Notes: a model not told the origin generated them from the sequence alone. A stretch of 64,000 nucleotides of DNA from Bacteroidota bacterium (GCA_016722565.1 JADKIU010000002.1:1054001-1118000); one strand, 5' to 3'; positions 43,040-53,600 are shown, counted from the first letter of the stretch. Numbers and translations: made by a program.

Positions 43040-44743
43040 TTACTGTTTAACAAACTTTACACTTCCACCATTTTGTATATCTTTCACAAAGTAAATTCCA
43101 TTTGATAAAAATGAAACATCGATTGTTTCTGTTCTATTAATTTTCGAATTGAAGAATTCTTGTCCTAATAAATTTACAATTGAAATGTTTGTTGGTTTTG
43201 TTGTTTCAATCGTGAGATTGTTTGATGTTGGGCTGGGGAAAAGGGAAATAGAATTATTATTTGTGTTGTATTCAATTATCCCAACAGGCAATTGATTCAA
43301 TTTATGAATAAAAATATCTTGACTACTTGCTGCAGATAAATTATATGCCACTCCGGTGGGGTTAAAATCTACAGTATTATTAAAAACTCCCGTTGTATAA
43401 ACATCATTCATTTTGTTAACTACAATTGCAAATGGATAATCAACTCCTGTTCCACCCATTCCAACAGCCCAATCAAAATCACCTAAAGTATTTAATTTTA
43501 AAATAAATATATCAGGATAAATAGTAGTTCCTGGTCCACCAGCTCCATAGGTAAAAGATAAATTAAAAACTCCTACTCCCGGATCAAAATCTACAGTTCC
43601 TTCATAAAAACCTGCTGTATAAACATTACCAGAACTATCGGCAAAAATTGAGTTTCCTCCACAAAGATATGAGCTCGACCCCATACTTCTAGCCCAAACA
43701 AAATTTCCAGAAGCATCTAATTTTGAAATAAAAATATCACCTGTTCCTATTGGTGATAAAGCATATACTCCTGCACCTGGATCAAAATCTGAATATGAAT
43801 AAAAACGACCTGTTAAAAAAACGTTACTACTGCCATCAATAGAAATTGAATTCCCAAAATCAGAAGAACTACCTCCGATACTTTTTGCCCATAATAAATT
43901 GCCTAAAGAATCTAATTTTGCAACAAAAACATCACTGCTTCCTGATGAACTAAGATTAAAAACTACTACACTTGGATCAAAATCAGAAACGCCTTTAAAA
44001 AATCCTGTTACATAAATATTGCCCAATACATCAAGCCCTATTGAACTTCCATAATCATCTAAAGCTCCTCCCATTTTTTTCGCCCACACAAAACCACCGG
44101 AAGAATTTATTTTTGAAATAAAAACATCATTAATTCCTGAAGACAACAAACTAAATACTCCAGCACCTGGATCAAAATCGGATGTTCCTTTAAAAAGCCC
44201 TAAAGAGTATACATTCCCAAATGCATCCACTTTTATAGACATACCTTTGTCATCAGAGCTCCCTCCCATTTGAATTGCCCAAACAAAATTACCAAGGGAA
44301 TCCAATTTTGAAATAAAAATATCATCACTACCAGAAGACGTTAAATTATATATTCCTGAACCTGGATCAAAATCAGCACTTCCAGAAAAGGAACCAATGA
44401 TATAAATATTCCTATTCAAATCAAGACTAATACAATTTACGGCATAACCAACGGCCCCTGCTGCTATCTGTTTTGCCCAGACAAAATTGCCTGAAACATC
44501 TAATTTTGAAATGAAAATTCCACCAGCTGTGGCTGACAAATTAAACACCCCAATTCCCGGGTCAAAGTCGACAGTATTGCTAAAAGTACCTGTTGTGTAA
44601 ACATTTCCATCCTGATCTGCCAAAATTGACACTCCTACATCACTTGCAATGCCACCAATTTGCTTCGCCCACTCAAATGTTGGAGTTTGAGCGGACAAAA
44701 AAATCGGAACTAAAACGATAATGAATAAAATTAAACGCTTCAT
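43040..44743 (-). CDS. Secreted SBBP-type beta-propeller protein with T9SS type A sorting domain
   Basis: 567 residues. After a signal peptide (1-18) there are seven repeats of about 60-65 residues with the pattern WAKxxGG...DxGNVYxTGxF...DFDPGxGVFNLSxxG..DIFISKLDxxGNFV, which are SBBP/NHL-like blades of a beta-propeller. The C terminus carries a type A sorting signal: SISLFPSPTSNNLTIETTKP, then ISIVNLLGQEF and LSNGIYFVKD. It is exported through the T9SS. Seven blades would close one propeller. The fourth repeat (DFDPSVVVFNLS) and the last (DFNPTGVAYNLS) are the most diverged. Confidence 0.88.
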   Translation of the reverse strand: MKRLILFIIVLVPIFLSAQTPTFEWAKQIGGIASDVGVSILADQDGNVYTTGTFSNTVDFDPGIGVFNLSATAGGIFISKLDVSGNFVWAKQIAAGAVGYAVNCISLDLNRNIYIIGSFSGSADFDPGSGIYNLTSSGSDDIFISKLDSLGNFVWAIQMGGSSDDKGMSIKVDAFGNVYSLGLFKGTSDFDPGAGVFSLLSSGINDVFISKINSSGGFVWAKKMGGALDDYGSSIGLDVLGNIYVTGFFKGVSDFDPSVVVFNLSSSGSSDVFVAKLDSLGNLLWAKSIGGSSSDFGNSISIDGSSNVFLTGRFYSYSDFDPGAGVYALSPIGTGDIFISKLDASGNFVWARSMGSSSYLCGGNSIFADSSGNVYTAGFYEGTVDFDPGVGVFNLSFTYGAGGPGTTIYPDIFILKLNTLGDFDWAVGMGGTGVDYPFAIVVNKMNDVYTTGVFNNTVDFNPTGVAYNLSAASSQDIFIHKLNQLPVGIIEYNTNNNSISLFPSPTSNNLTIETTKPTNISIVNLLGQEFFNSKINRTETIDVSFLSNGIYFVKDIQNGGSVKFVKQ

Positions 44744-44804
44744 AATTAAATTTCTTTATTAGTAAATATACAAAAATAACAGCCCGACTCCCTAATTACA
44801 TACA

Positions 44805-44847
44805 TGACGAATATCATTTTGCCACCTCAGCGATAATTCTATATTTG
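44805..44847 (+). promoter_or_regulatory. CRP/FNR-like dyad plus full promoter of the gene at 44870
   Basis: TGACGAATATCAT at 44805-44817 touches a -33 TTTG (44818-44821), followed after 18 bases by TATATTTG (44840-44847), a complete match to TAnnTTTG. The dyad centre is about 30 bases before the -7 box, the place of a class II activator. The 13-mer and its 22-base distance to the -7 box are the same as upstream of the radical SAM gene. Confidence 0.65.
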
Positions 44848-44869
44848 TTTAAACGCTAAACCTTTTACC

Positions 44870-45211
44870 ATGAATCAACCACCACAATTCGGAGAGCATT
44901 TAAACTATGCCCATTTGTTATTTGAGCAAGGAAAAGACATGCTGTTTATCGAAACCAAACTCAAAGAAAAAAACATTGAACCGCAGGAATTAGAAGAAAT
45001 TCTTAAACAAATTAAACGCCTGCACCATAAAAAACGGAATAAAACCGGAACTCAATTAATTATACTAGGTGTTATCCTATTAGGCATCGGATTTATTACC
45101 AGCATCCTCCTCCATTTAAACGGCTCCACCGCCCTCGACTTTCCTCTTTACGGCCTAACTGCCACAGGAATTGTTGTACTCATTGTCGGACTCGTATTCC
45201 TGTTTCATTAG
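44870..45211 (+). CDS. Small two-helix membrane protein of unknown function
   Basis: 113 residues. A soluble N-terminal part (about 1-60), rich in charged helix residues (LFEQGKDMLFIETKLKEKN, EELEEILKQIKRLHHKKRNK), is followed by two membrane helices, LIILGVILLGIGFITSILL and YGLTATGIVVLIVGLVFLF. The N-terminal half has the shape of a short helical protein-binding domain. I do not recognise a family. It has the best promoter of the window with a CRP/FNR-type site, which hints at control by oxygen, nitric oxide or carbon state (inference). Confidence 0.72.
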   Translation: MNQPPQFGEHLNYAHLLFEQGKDMLFIETKLKEKNIEPQELEEILKQIKRLHHKKRNKTGTQLIILGVILLGIGFITSILLHLNGSTALDFPLYGLTATGIVVLIVGLVFLFH

Positions 45212-45305
45212 ACCCAACAGCCTAAACATCCTGAATAACAACACATTATAATATTCGCGCTTTTTTAGTATTTTAGCACCCTCTAAACTATTAAAAGCAT
45301 AACGC

Positions 45306-46259
45306 ATGAACTATTTAGAATTTGAAAAACCAATTGAAGAATTACAAGAACAATTGGATAAAATACAGGAAGCTGCAGTGAAAAGTGGTATGGATGTTTC
45401 CAAAATCACTTCTGAGATGGAAGAAAAGATCAAAGAAGCAAGACTGAAAATCTATGGAAACCTTACTCCATGGCAACGTGTTCAAGTTTCACGTCACCCC
45501 GACAGACCTTATACCTTAGCCTATATCGATTCAATGACCGAAGGTACATTCATGGAATTGCATGGCGACCGTACCGTGAAAGATGACAAAGCAATGGTAG
45601 GTGGTTTCGGAAGTATTGATGGAAAAACCGTTATGTTTATTGGTCAGCAAAAAGGTATTAACACCAAAATGCGCCAAATCCGTAACTTCGGTATGCCAAA
45701 CCCTGAAGGATACAGAAAAGCATTGCGCTTAATGAAGCTGGCTGAAAAATTCAACAAACCTATTGTTACTTTAATTGATACTCCGGGTGCATTTCCGGGA
45801 TTGGAAGCAGAGGAACGCGGACAAGGGGAAGCTATTGCAAGAAATTTATTAGAAATGTCACAATTAAAAGTTCCTGTTATCTGCATCATCATCGGTGAAG
45901 GTGCTTCCGGTGGAGCCTTGGGAATTGGAATTGGCGACAGAGTATTGATGTTGGAAAACACCTGGTACTCGGTTATTTCTCCTGAATCATGTTCTTCGAT
46001 CTTGTGGAGAAACTGGAACAATAAAGAACGTGCTGCCGAAGCTTTAAAATTAACTCCGGATGATATGCTTGGTAATAAGTTGATTGATGGCATCATCAAA
46101 GAACCTATTGGAGGTGCTCACACCGATCAACAAGCAACCTTCAAAACGGTGAAAGAAGAAATTTTAAAACACTTGGCTGTTCTTGAAAAACTAGATCCTA
46201 AAAAACGTGTTGCGCAACGCATCGATAAGTTTTGTGCGATGGGTGTCGTGAACGAGTAA
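45306..46259 (+). CDS. accA: Acetyl-CoA carboxylase carboxyltransferase subunit alpha
   Basis: 317 residues. Seen: YLEFEKPIEELQEQLDKIQE at the N terminus, then SRHPDRPYTLAYID, ELHGDRTVKDDKAMVGGFG, NFGMPNPEGYRKALRLM, VTLIDTPGAFPGLEAEERGQ, GEGASGGALGIGIGD and SVISPESCSSILW, all hallmarks of AccA. With AccD it transfers carboxyl from carboxybiotin to acetyl-CoA for fatty acid synthesis. Length and motifs are normal. It stands alone, with no other acc gene in the window. Confidence 0.97.
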   Translation: MNYLEFEKPIEELQEQLDKIQEAAVKSGMDVSKITSEMEEKIKEARLKIYGNLTPWQRVQVSRHPDRPYTLAYIDSMTEGTFMELHGDRTVKDDKAMVGGFGSIDGKTVMFIGQQKGINTKMRQIRNFGMPNPEGYRKALRLMKLAEKFNKPIVTLIDTPGAFPGLEAEERGQGEAIARNLLEMSQLKVPVICIIIGEGASGGALGIGIGDRVLMLENTWYSVISPESCSSILWRNWNNKERAAEALKLTPDDMLGNKLIDGIIKEPIGGAHTDQQATFKTVKEEILKHLAVLEKLDPKKRVAQRIDKFCAMGVVNE

Positions 46260-46371
46260 GTATAGTCTTAATGGAACGCAGATTATCATGATCTTCATGA
46301 TAAAAAATGATTTTCCCTTTATGTGTTTTGGGGATTTCGGATGCAAATTTGCCTATGGACAAGGCGAGGTC
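46260..46371. other. Gap with an ATCATGA/TCATGAT hairpin
   Basis: Between accA and the convergent DUF6702 gene, ATCATGA and TCATGAT (46285-46301) form a perfect 7-bp inverted repeat with a 3-base loop, next to AACGCAG. No T-tract follows. It resembles dispersed ATCATGAT spacer repeats and is not a convincing terminator. Confidence 0.4.
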
Positions 46372-46890
46372 TTAGTAGATAAACTCCGCCAACTTATCCG
46401 GATTGGTCAAGCGTGCACTTTTATGAATTGTATTCCACGATACATTTATCAAATTGGCTTGCTCCGAAAAATAATCGTACAACAAGGTATTGTAAATTGA
46501 AACCGTTCCCTTTCCTTTGAAATGAAGAACTTCTTGGTAACACCAAACGGCATCGTTTTCTACTTCAAATCCAACAAACTCTAATTTCAACAACTTCCCT
46601 CCCACATTTATTTTTAAGTTCTTTTCGAAATAACTGATCAGCAATGCTTCCACTTCTTTATTATTTTCAGAAACACTCAAATCCACACGTTTGTTCGCAA
46701 ATCGAGCCAACGATACTTCCAAATCATCCATAAAGAGTTTTGTACTCACATCCAACGTATGCTTCTCCGTATTGACATTCACTTCCGTTAAACCCACATA
46801 ATATTTATGAGCAACAGATAAAAATGAACTCATCGAAAGCAGTATTATCAAACTCACAAAACAAATTCTTAACCTTTTTATATTTTTCAT
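46372..46890 (-). CDS. DUF6702 family secreted protein
   Basis: 172 residues with a hydrophobic N terminus (about 8-28, IRICFVSLIILLSMSSFLSV) directly followed by AHKYYVGLTEVNVNTEKHTL, the recognisable opening of DUF6702 proteins. Then come KLFMDDLEVSLARF, a conserved cysteine in VWCYQEVLHF, and NTLLYDYFSEQANLINVSWN. The family is widespread in Bacteroidota, of unknown function, and often located near M1 peptidase genes; here the divergent neighbour is an M1 peptidase, consistent with that association. Probably periplasmic. Between the two genes a palindrome, ACTGTC-AAA-GACAGT, lies at 46908-46922. Confidence 0.78.
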   Translation of the reverse strand: MKNIKRLRICFVSLIILLSMSSFLSVAHKYYVGLTEVNVNTEKHTLDVSTKLFMDDLEVSLARFANKRVDLSVSENNKEVEALLISYFEKNLKINVGGKLLKLEFVGFEVENDAVWCYQEVLHFKGKGTVSIYNTLLYDYFSEQANLINVSWNTIHKSARLTNPDKLAEFIY

Positions 46891-46907
46891 AACGTCATTT
46901 AAATCCG

Positions 46908-46922
46908 ACTGTCAAAGACAGT
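46908..46922. promoter_or_regulatory. ACTGTC-AAA-GACAGT palindrome in a divergent intergenic region
   Basis: A perfect 6-bp inverted repeat with a 3-base centre, 18 bases upstream of the DUF6702 ATG and inside the 205-base divergent gap shared with the M1 peptidase gene. Read on the minus strand it contains TCTTTG-like promoter sequence, so it could be an operator. No regulator is known for it. Confidence 0.4.
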
Positions 46923-47095
46923 AATCTGCTTTAATTAAACCTAAAAATAAAAATCTGCGAATCAGTGACAAGAACTACCAACCATTGAACAAATTTAACG
47001 AATTACCATAAGCCAAACCAACCATTCATCATATTTGAGTATCACTTATTGCTTTTTTCCTTAGATTTATTGAAATTTAATTTGATTCGAATACA

Positions 47096-49453
47096 ATGAG
47101 AAAACTTACATCCCTGCTTGCTGTCCTTATAATTTCAAATGCTGCTCTCGCTCAAAACATTCAAAACAATCCCAAATCCAATCATGGAAATAAATTTGAG
47201 CAATTGGGAACCATTTTGCCGGATGCAAACAATTTCCGTTCTGCTTCGGGTGCTCCCGGAAGTCAATACTGGCAACAAAAAGCAGATTATGTAATTGATG
47301 CATTCCTTAATGAAAAAACATTGACACTCGAAGGCGAAGAACAAATCACCTATACCAACAACTCTCCGGATAATCTTACTTATTTATGGTTACAACTGGA
47401 CGAAAACCAACATAACCCGACTAATGAAGCTAACTATTTTGATGGCAGCAGAGTCACACAACCGGTTACCGACCAACAACTCATCGGATTGGATGTAAAA
47501 AAACAACTGGATGGCGGTGGAGTAAACATTGTGTATGTAGAAGATGCTACCGGTAAAAAACTACCATTTACCATCAACTACACCATGATGCGAATTGACT
47601 TACCTCAAGTTTTAAAATCCGGACAGCAATACATCTTTAAAATAAAATGGAATTATAAAATACCTGAACGTACCCGCATCGGTGGCAGAGGCGGTTATGA
47701 GCCGTTTGAAGATGGAAGCGCTTTGTTTACCATGGCGCAATGGTATCCGCGTATGTGTGTATACAACGATTATGGTGGATGGAATAACAAACAATTTACC
47801 GGTAGAGGTGAATTTTCATTAGCATTCGGTGATTATAAAGTAAGTATGACCGTACCTGCCGACCATATCATTGCAGCTACCGGAACCTGCACCAACTACA
47901 ATGAAGTATTAACTCCGGAGCAATTAACAAAATGGAAAACTGCCGAAACTGCCGACAAACCTATTGAAATTGCAACCCTTGCTGAAGCAAAAGAAAAAGA
48001 AAAAGCACCTGACAAAACAAAATTCAAAACCTGGAAGTACTCGGCTGAAAATGTACGCGACTTTGCTTGGGGCAGCTCCCGTAAATTTGTTTGGGATGCG
48101 ATGGGAATCAAACAAGGAAACAAAACCGTGATGTGCATGAGCTATTATCCAAAAGAATCGTATGCCTTGTACAATCGCTATTCAACGAAAGTTGTAGCGC
48201 ATACCATCCGCACCTATTCAAAATACACCATTGATTATCCTTATCCGGTAGCAATCAGCGTGGAAGCTGCCAACGGAATGGAATACCCGATGATTTGTTT
48301 TAACTATGGACGAACAGAACCGGATGGAACCTATACCGAACGCGTGAAATACGGAATGATTGGAGTAATCATTCATGAAGTGGGACATAATTTCTTCCCG
48401 ATGATTATCAACAGTGACGAACGCCAATGGAGCTGGATGGATGAAGGCTTGAATACCTTCTGCCAATTTTTAACAGAACAGGAATTTGATAACAACTATC
48501 CTTCCAACCGCGGACCGGCTGATAAAATTGTAGACTATATGAAGTCGACAAAAAATGAGTTGGAACCCATCATGACCAACAGCGAAAACATAAATAATTT
48601 CGGAGCAAACGCTTACGGAAAACCTTGTACCGCTTTAAATATTTTGCGCGAAACAGTAATGGGGCGCGAGCTATTCGATTTTGCATTCAAACAATACGCA
48701 ACACGCTGGGCGTTCAAACACCCTACTCCTGCTGATTTTTACAGGACAATGGAAGATGCTTCCGGTGTGGATTTGGATTGGTTTTGGAGAGGTTGGTTTT
48801 ATGATACTGATCCTGTAGATATTTCATTAGACAGCGTAAAAATGTTTACGGTAAAAAACTCAAAAGAAGTTCCTGAGAAAATAGAAACATGGAAACGCCC
48901 GGAAGTAAAAGAAACGGCAGAATTTCAACACGTTTCAAAAATCAGAAACAAACAAAGTGGTATGAAGTTTTTAGTGGATACAGATACTGCTTTAAGAGAT
49001 TATTATTTTTATAACAAAGCACCAAAAATTATTTATCCGGATAAAATAAAGTACAATGCCAATGCAAAACTCAATGTGGTTACCGATGAAGAAATAAAAG
49101 CATTTGAAAATAATTTCTACTACGAATTGGTATTTTCAAACAAAGGGGGCTTGGTGATGCCCATCATCATCCAATGGAATTATGTTGATGGCACCAGCGA
49201 AACCGAACAAATCAGTGCGTACATCTGGAGAAAGAACGAACAAAAAGTGGTAAAGACATTTGTGAAATACAAAGAAGTGAAATCCATTTTGATTGATCCA
49301 TTCAAAGAAACAGCAGACATCAATGTAGAAAACAATTCATGGCCGAAAATGACCACCAAATCACGTTTTGAAGTGTACAAAGCAAAACGTGGAAGTCGTT
49401 ACGATACAAACGATGTTAATTGGATGCAAAAGAATAAAGGAAGAGGGAAGTAA
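47096..49453 (+). CDS. Secreted M1 family metallopeptidase
   Basis: 785 residues. A signal peptide (1-20, ending ALAQ) is followed by the M1 fold: QYWQQKADYVIDAFL, the exopeptidase motif NGMEYPMICFNYG, the zinc motif with H427, E428 and H431 (HEVGHN) and the third ligand E450 in WMDEGLN. A C-terminal region (about 600-785) has basic, lysine-rich patches at the end (KAKRGSRYDTNDVNWMQKNK). No transmembrane anchor or barrel is seen, unlike the first M1 gene of this window. It is most likely a periplasmic or surface aminopeptidase. The next gene overlaps its stop codon. Confidence 0.93.
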   Translation: MRKLTSLLAVLIISNAALAQNIQNNPKSNHGNKFEQLGTILPDANNFRSASGAPGSQYWQQKADYVIDAFLNEKTLTLEGEEQITYTNNSPDNLTYLWLQLDENQHNPTNEANYFDGSRVTQPVTDQQLIGLDVKKQLDGGGVNIVYVEDATGKKLPFTINYTMMRIDLPQVLKSGQQYIFKIKWNYKIPERTRIGGRGGYEPFEDGSALFTMAQWYPRMCVYNDYGGWNNKQFTGRGEFSLAFGDYKVSMTVPADHIIAATGTCTNYNEVLTPEQLTKWKTAETADKPIEIATLAEAKEKEKAPDKTKFKTWKYSAENVRDFAWGSSRKFVWDAMGIKQGNKTVMCMSYYPKESYALYNRYSTKVVAHTIRTYSKYTIDYPYPVAISVEAANGMEYPMICFNYGRTEPDGTYTERVKYGMIGVIIHEVGHNFFPMIINSDERQWSWMDEGLNTFCQFLTEQEFDNNYPSNRGPADKIVDYMKSTKNELEPIMTNSENINNFGANAYGKPCTALNILRETVMGRELFDFAFKQYATRWAFKHPTPADFYRTMEDASGVDLDWFWRGWFYDTDPVDISLDSVKMFTVKNSKEVPEKIETWKRPEVKETAEFQHVSKIRNKQSGMKFLVDTDTALRDYYFYNKAPKIIYPDKIKYNANAKLNVVTDEEIKAFENNFYYELVFSNKGGLVMPIIIQWNYVDGTSETEQISAYIWRKNEQKVVKTFVKYKEVKSILIDPFKETADINVENNSWPKMTTKSRFEVYKAKRGSRYDTNDVNWMQKNKGRGK

Positions 49454-50043
49454 TGTGTAAAAAACAGATTTTCATATTCTCCCTTGTAACAACATTATTC
49501 ATTTCTTGCACATCCGGAGAGCGTGAATTAGAAAATCAATTAAAGAAATTGGATGGTGAAATTGCCGTGTTGGATAGCACAATGGGAGAAGTCGTTGACA
49601 GTTTAAAGTCAGCAGATCTGAATCCGCTTAAATTCAATAACATTTCTGAAGTTGTTTATGATAAACATTCGACAACGTGGGTTAAAATAGAAAAGGACTC
49701 CCCTTCTACTTGGCTTCATTTTAATCTCTATCAACCCGACACATTACAAATTGAATTCACACCCGAATGCTGGGCGAGTTTCCCAATAATTGCTTCAAAA
49801 GAAAAGATAGTCGTATACTGGGACAACAACCTTGATACAAAATATGATTTTCCTATTGTTAAAGAAATAAATAAAACAGAAGAGTCATTCATTGGTAAGC
49901 CCTTTATCATTTTTAGCCTTAAAAACGACAGCACCCTCAGCGCAAATTACATTTATCCGGAATTAATCGAGCGATTGAATCAATCAGAAAAAGAGAGACT
50001 ACTTTTTCCTGAAACATTTATTGCAACTTATACATACAGGTAA
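49453..50043 (+). CDS. Lipoprotein of unknown function
   Basis: 196 residues; the ATG overlaps the upstream TAA (TAATG), so translation is coupled to the M1 gene. Seen: a lipobox LFISC (C19) and a short coiled-coil-like helix (ERELENQLKKLDGEIAVLDS). The rest is a compact region with WVKIEKDSPSTWLHFNLYQP and paired acidic/aromatic residues. No family is recognised. Coupling to an M1 peptidase suggests an accessory role for that enzyme, which is inference. Confidence 0.72.
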   Translation: MCKKQIFIFSLVTTLFISCTSGERELENQLKKLDGEIAVLDSTMGEVVDSLKSADLNPLKFNNISEVVYDKHSTTWVKIEKDSPSTWLHFNLYQPDTLQIEFTPECWASFPIIASKEKIVVYWDNNLDTKYDFPIVKEINKTEESFIGKPFIIFSLKNDSTLSANYIYPELIERLNQSEKERLLFPETFIATYTYR

Positions 50044-50047
50044 TAAA

Positions 50048-50482
50048 CTAACTCGTGTGATCCATCACAATCACCCAGCGGGTTTCTGTTTTTCGCCATA
50101 CCAACGTAAAATAACCTCCTACATCTCCTTTGTTGCTTTTATCTCTTTTTAAATGCCACTTTCCTACAACAAACGTGGTACTTGGAGAAACTTCATCGAT
50201 GCTGATAATCGTGAAATCCAATGTGCCCATGGTCGCTTTATCAGGATACGATTTTTTATAATTGTCTAATGTATTTTGCCAACCATACGTAATTCCATTC
50301 TTTCCAATAAATTTCAGACTATCACTCTTCCAGTAAGCCGACATAAATCCATCAATATCTCCCTTGTTCCAAGCCAATTCTTGCTCATCCATTATTTTGG
50401 CAATAAGCGCTTTCACATCTTCCTGAGAGAATGTAGTTGATGTAAATAATAGTAAAGAGAATAATAGAAGTAGCTTTTTCAT
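50048..50482 (-). CDS. Secreted NTF2-like (SnoaL/DUF4440 type) protein
   Basis: 144 residues from the ATG at 50482. A signal peptide (KLLLLFSLLLFTSTTFSQ) precedes an NTF2-like cone fold: LIAKIMDEQELAWNKGDIDG, FMSAYWKSDSLKFIGKNGIT, GWQNTLDNYKKSYPDK and a C-terminal GGYFTLVWRKTETRWVIVMD, typical of DUF4440/SnoaL-like proteins that bind small ligands. The frame is open for 32 more codons upstream, but those are encoded by the repeat at 50500-50583 and are not believed. Ligand and role are unknown. Confidence 0.82.
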   Translation of the reverse strand: MKKLLLLFSLLLFTSTTFSQEDVKALIAKIMDEQELAWNKGDIDGFMSAYWKSDSLKFIGKNGITYGWQNTLDNYKKSYPDKATMGTLDFTIISIDEVSPSTTFVVGKWHLKRDKSNKGDVGGYFTLVWRKTETRWVIVMDHTS

Positions 50483-50499
50483 AGTATATTTTTTTTGAA

Positions 50500-50583
50500 C
50501 GTCATTGCGAGGAACGAAGCAATCTCTCATAATTGGATTCCTTGCCAATATTTGGAAAGATTGCTTCGTTCCTCGCAATGACG
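50500..50583. repeat. GTCATTGCG...GCAATCT repeat, inverted pair
   Basis: Two perfect 26-base arms (50500-50525 and 50558-50583) are inverted around 32 bases. Each arm has the form CGTCATTGCGAGG...GAAGCAATCT and can itself fold as ATTGC...GCAAT. The pair lies between the ABC permease-M1 gene and the NTF2-like gene and is nearly identical to the pair at 59978-60057. Confidence 0.88.
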
Positions 50584-50605
50584 CTCAGTAAAATTCATAA
50601 TTTCA

Positions 50606-53600
50606 TTACCCTCCAATCGTCACACTCGCTCCACCATCTTTAGCATCTGTTACTGGAGCTTTATCCGTAAACTTGCGTGTATTGTTATCAGGTGTTCTGT
50701 CAATTAATTTATTGTACGGATCAATTCCAACTTTCACAGGCTCTTCATTCACCAGAATTTCAAACTCCATTTTATTTTTATCAATCTTCCGTTTTTGTAA
50801 ATACAATTCGGTTTCTGTTTTTTTACCTTTCACATCTTTGCTACCAAACACCCCTACATCAATCCAATCAGCGATGGCTACATCTTTCAGCTTACCAATG
50901 CTGTCCGCTTTCATTTTTTTACAATCGATGGATAGTTTCACCAAATATTTTCCATCCGGTGTTTTAGTATAAGAACATTTTGTGGTTTTGTTTTCATACA
51001 ACGTAATCGTTTCAAACATATCGTTGATGATGTATTTCAAACTATCCGGTGTTGCTGCTTTTATAAAACTTAAAAACTCTACCGAATTGGTATATGGTGG
51101 TTCCTGATACGCAACTTTTTTAATGTACTTCGCCAAAGCCGCATTCAGTGAATCTTCTCCAATATAATCACGCAAGGCATACATCACCACACTGCCCTTG
51201 TTGTAATGGATGTACAACTGATTTTCACACAACATCAATGGTTTTTCTTTTTTACCTTCCAATGCACGTCCTTGTAAATATCGATTCATTTCATATTTCA
51301 AGAATTTTTTCATGGCTTGTTTTCCAAACTGTTTTTCCATCACCATCAAAGCCGAATACTGACTCATCGTTTCCGACATCACTGTTCCTCCTTGTACATT
51401 TCCTCCTATCACTTGATGTGCCCACCATTGATGCGCCACCTCATGTGCCGTAACATAGAACGGATAATCCACCGACTCCGGATCCAACGAATCAACTTTT
51501 GCAATAAATCCTATCCCTTCCGAAAACGGAATGGTATTCGGGAACGATTGCGCAAATGTTCCATGTATCAATGAGAACTCTAAAATGCGCACCTGGCGGT
51601 GTTGATACGGACTAAAGTTCGTTGTATAATAATCCAACGATTTTTTAATTCCATTAATCATTCGATCAATGTTGTACTCATGTCCTTTGTGATAATAGAT
51701 TTCAATTGCCACCGGTTCTTTATTTGCAGAGCCTGCACCAGGAATCCATTGGTCGCGTTTTACTTCGTAACGAGCAGACAAGAAAGAATAGAAATTTAAA
51801 ATTTTACAATCCATTTTATAATGGAAATATTTTCTGCCATCTTGTTCCCACTCTTTTAAAAGATATCCCGGAGCAATGGCAACCTGATCACTTACGGTAC
51901 TCAACGTACATTCAAAGTCAATCCAATCGGCATCACTGCTGATATAAGTGTTTTTCAATGCAGTGGAATCGTTTACATTGGCCATGCGTTCTTTTTTAGC
52001 CAGTCCTTGTTTTTTACGATCCGAATCATCCGACAACTCTGCTCCTTCCGGATACCCGAAACTTGGTAAAAACATACTGTTAAAGAATGTTCCGTTGTAA
52101 ACTACAGCCGTTCCTGCATCCGAATTTTTAAATCCTTTCGGGAAATGCTCTAGGTTCATTTCTACTTTCATGGAATCACCCGGCATTAACTTTTTAGCCA
52201 GTTTGTAAATTCTAAATCCTGCATCTTTATCATCCAACGCAAGTGTTGCACCATACACTGAAGGAAACTCAAAGGAATTCAACTTTATTTCCGGATACAA
52301 ATTCAACAACACACTATCAATCGGTTGTGTTGTTTTGTTTTTCAACCAATAGTAGCCATTCATCTTTACACCACGCTCATTCGGGAAAATATCCACATTC
52401 CAATTCGCACCGATAATACGCGGCTGTGGTGTGTTGCTTAATCGTTTATACTTTTTCTCAAACTCTGCTTGCGCTTTTTGTTGCTTGCTTTCAGAAATAT
52501 TTTTATTCAACACATTTGTATTGTAATAGATAAAACCACCGAAAAATAAAAACGAAGCAATACTTAAGCTCATTGCCAACTTCGCTTTCGTATTAAACGA
52601 TGCTTTCGCTACACGGAAACGATTTTTAAATCCACCTTCTTTCCCTCTGTTCCAAAACAAATTAGAGAGCACAATCAAAATCATTCCAAAACTTAACCAA
52701 TACGATTTATAAATCACAAACGTATACAGCTGATGTCCGTATCCATTCATGTCGGAATACGACATGCGCGGACCGCTGCTATTAAATTGATACAAGCCAT
52801 TGTCCCAGCCCATCGCATTTGCCAAGATGGGCAACACCACAATTAAAATGGCAGAAACGGAATAACCCACAAATTTTTGATTGAAGAACACTTGAATCGA
52901 CATGGATAAAATGCACATCAAAATCAAACCGATAAATTTAAAACCATACAATTCTTTGATGTAGAGTAAAAAATTAATCTCATAAAATCCATCGTACAAC
53001 TGAATGAAGACACCTGTAATCATAATCAGCAAGAGCAAGGTTGCTTGCATCATAATCAATCCCATTAACTTTGATAAGAAGGACGTCCAAGTTGAAATCG
53101 GTGCAGCACCTACTAACTCATCCACCTTTGCATCCTTTTCTCGCCACACCACAATGCCCGAATAAAAAACAATTAATACCGGAGCGAAAATCATGAATAC
53201 AATTCCGCTGATTAATAACACCTGATACGTCACCATCAAGGTTGGTGTTCCATACAATTGAGCAAATACAGGCGACACCAAGGTTAACACCAGCATACAT
53301 ACCAATGCAATGATGATAAAGAAAATGGTTTTCACCACTTTGAAATATTCAAACTTTGCCAAATACCAAATCTGATACAAGCTGAATCGGAAATTAAATA
53401 CTTGAGTTACCTTCGGCAAGTCGGATAACGATAACAATGGAACGGAAGCAATGGATTTGATTTCTTCTTTCTTTCTTCTGAATAAGGAGAATGAAACCGG
53501 ATTATTAAATTGTGAAAACTGGAATCGGGAATAGGTAAATACTGTTATTCCTAAGGAAATACCCAACCACAACAAACGGTTGTACAACAACATTCCACTC

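Noticed and set aside
43040..44743. CRISPR-like periodic DNA
   Set aside because: The period is about 200 bases and is in phase with codons of a propeller protein; there are no short identical repeats with unique spacers.
46285..46301. Terminator of accA
   Set aside because: The 7-bp ATCATGA hairpin has no T-tract and resembles a dispersed spacer repeat.
50483..50578. N-terminal extension of the NTF2-like protein by 32 residues
   Set aside because: The extension (RGTKQSFQILARNPIM...) is translated from the inverted repeat at 50500-50583; the ATG at 50482 starts a proper signal peptide.
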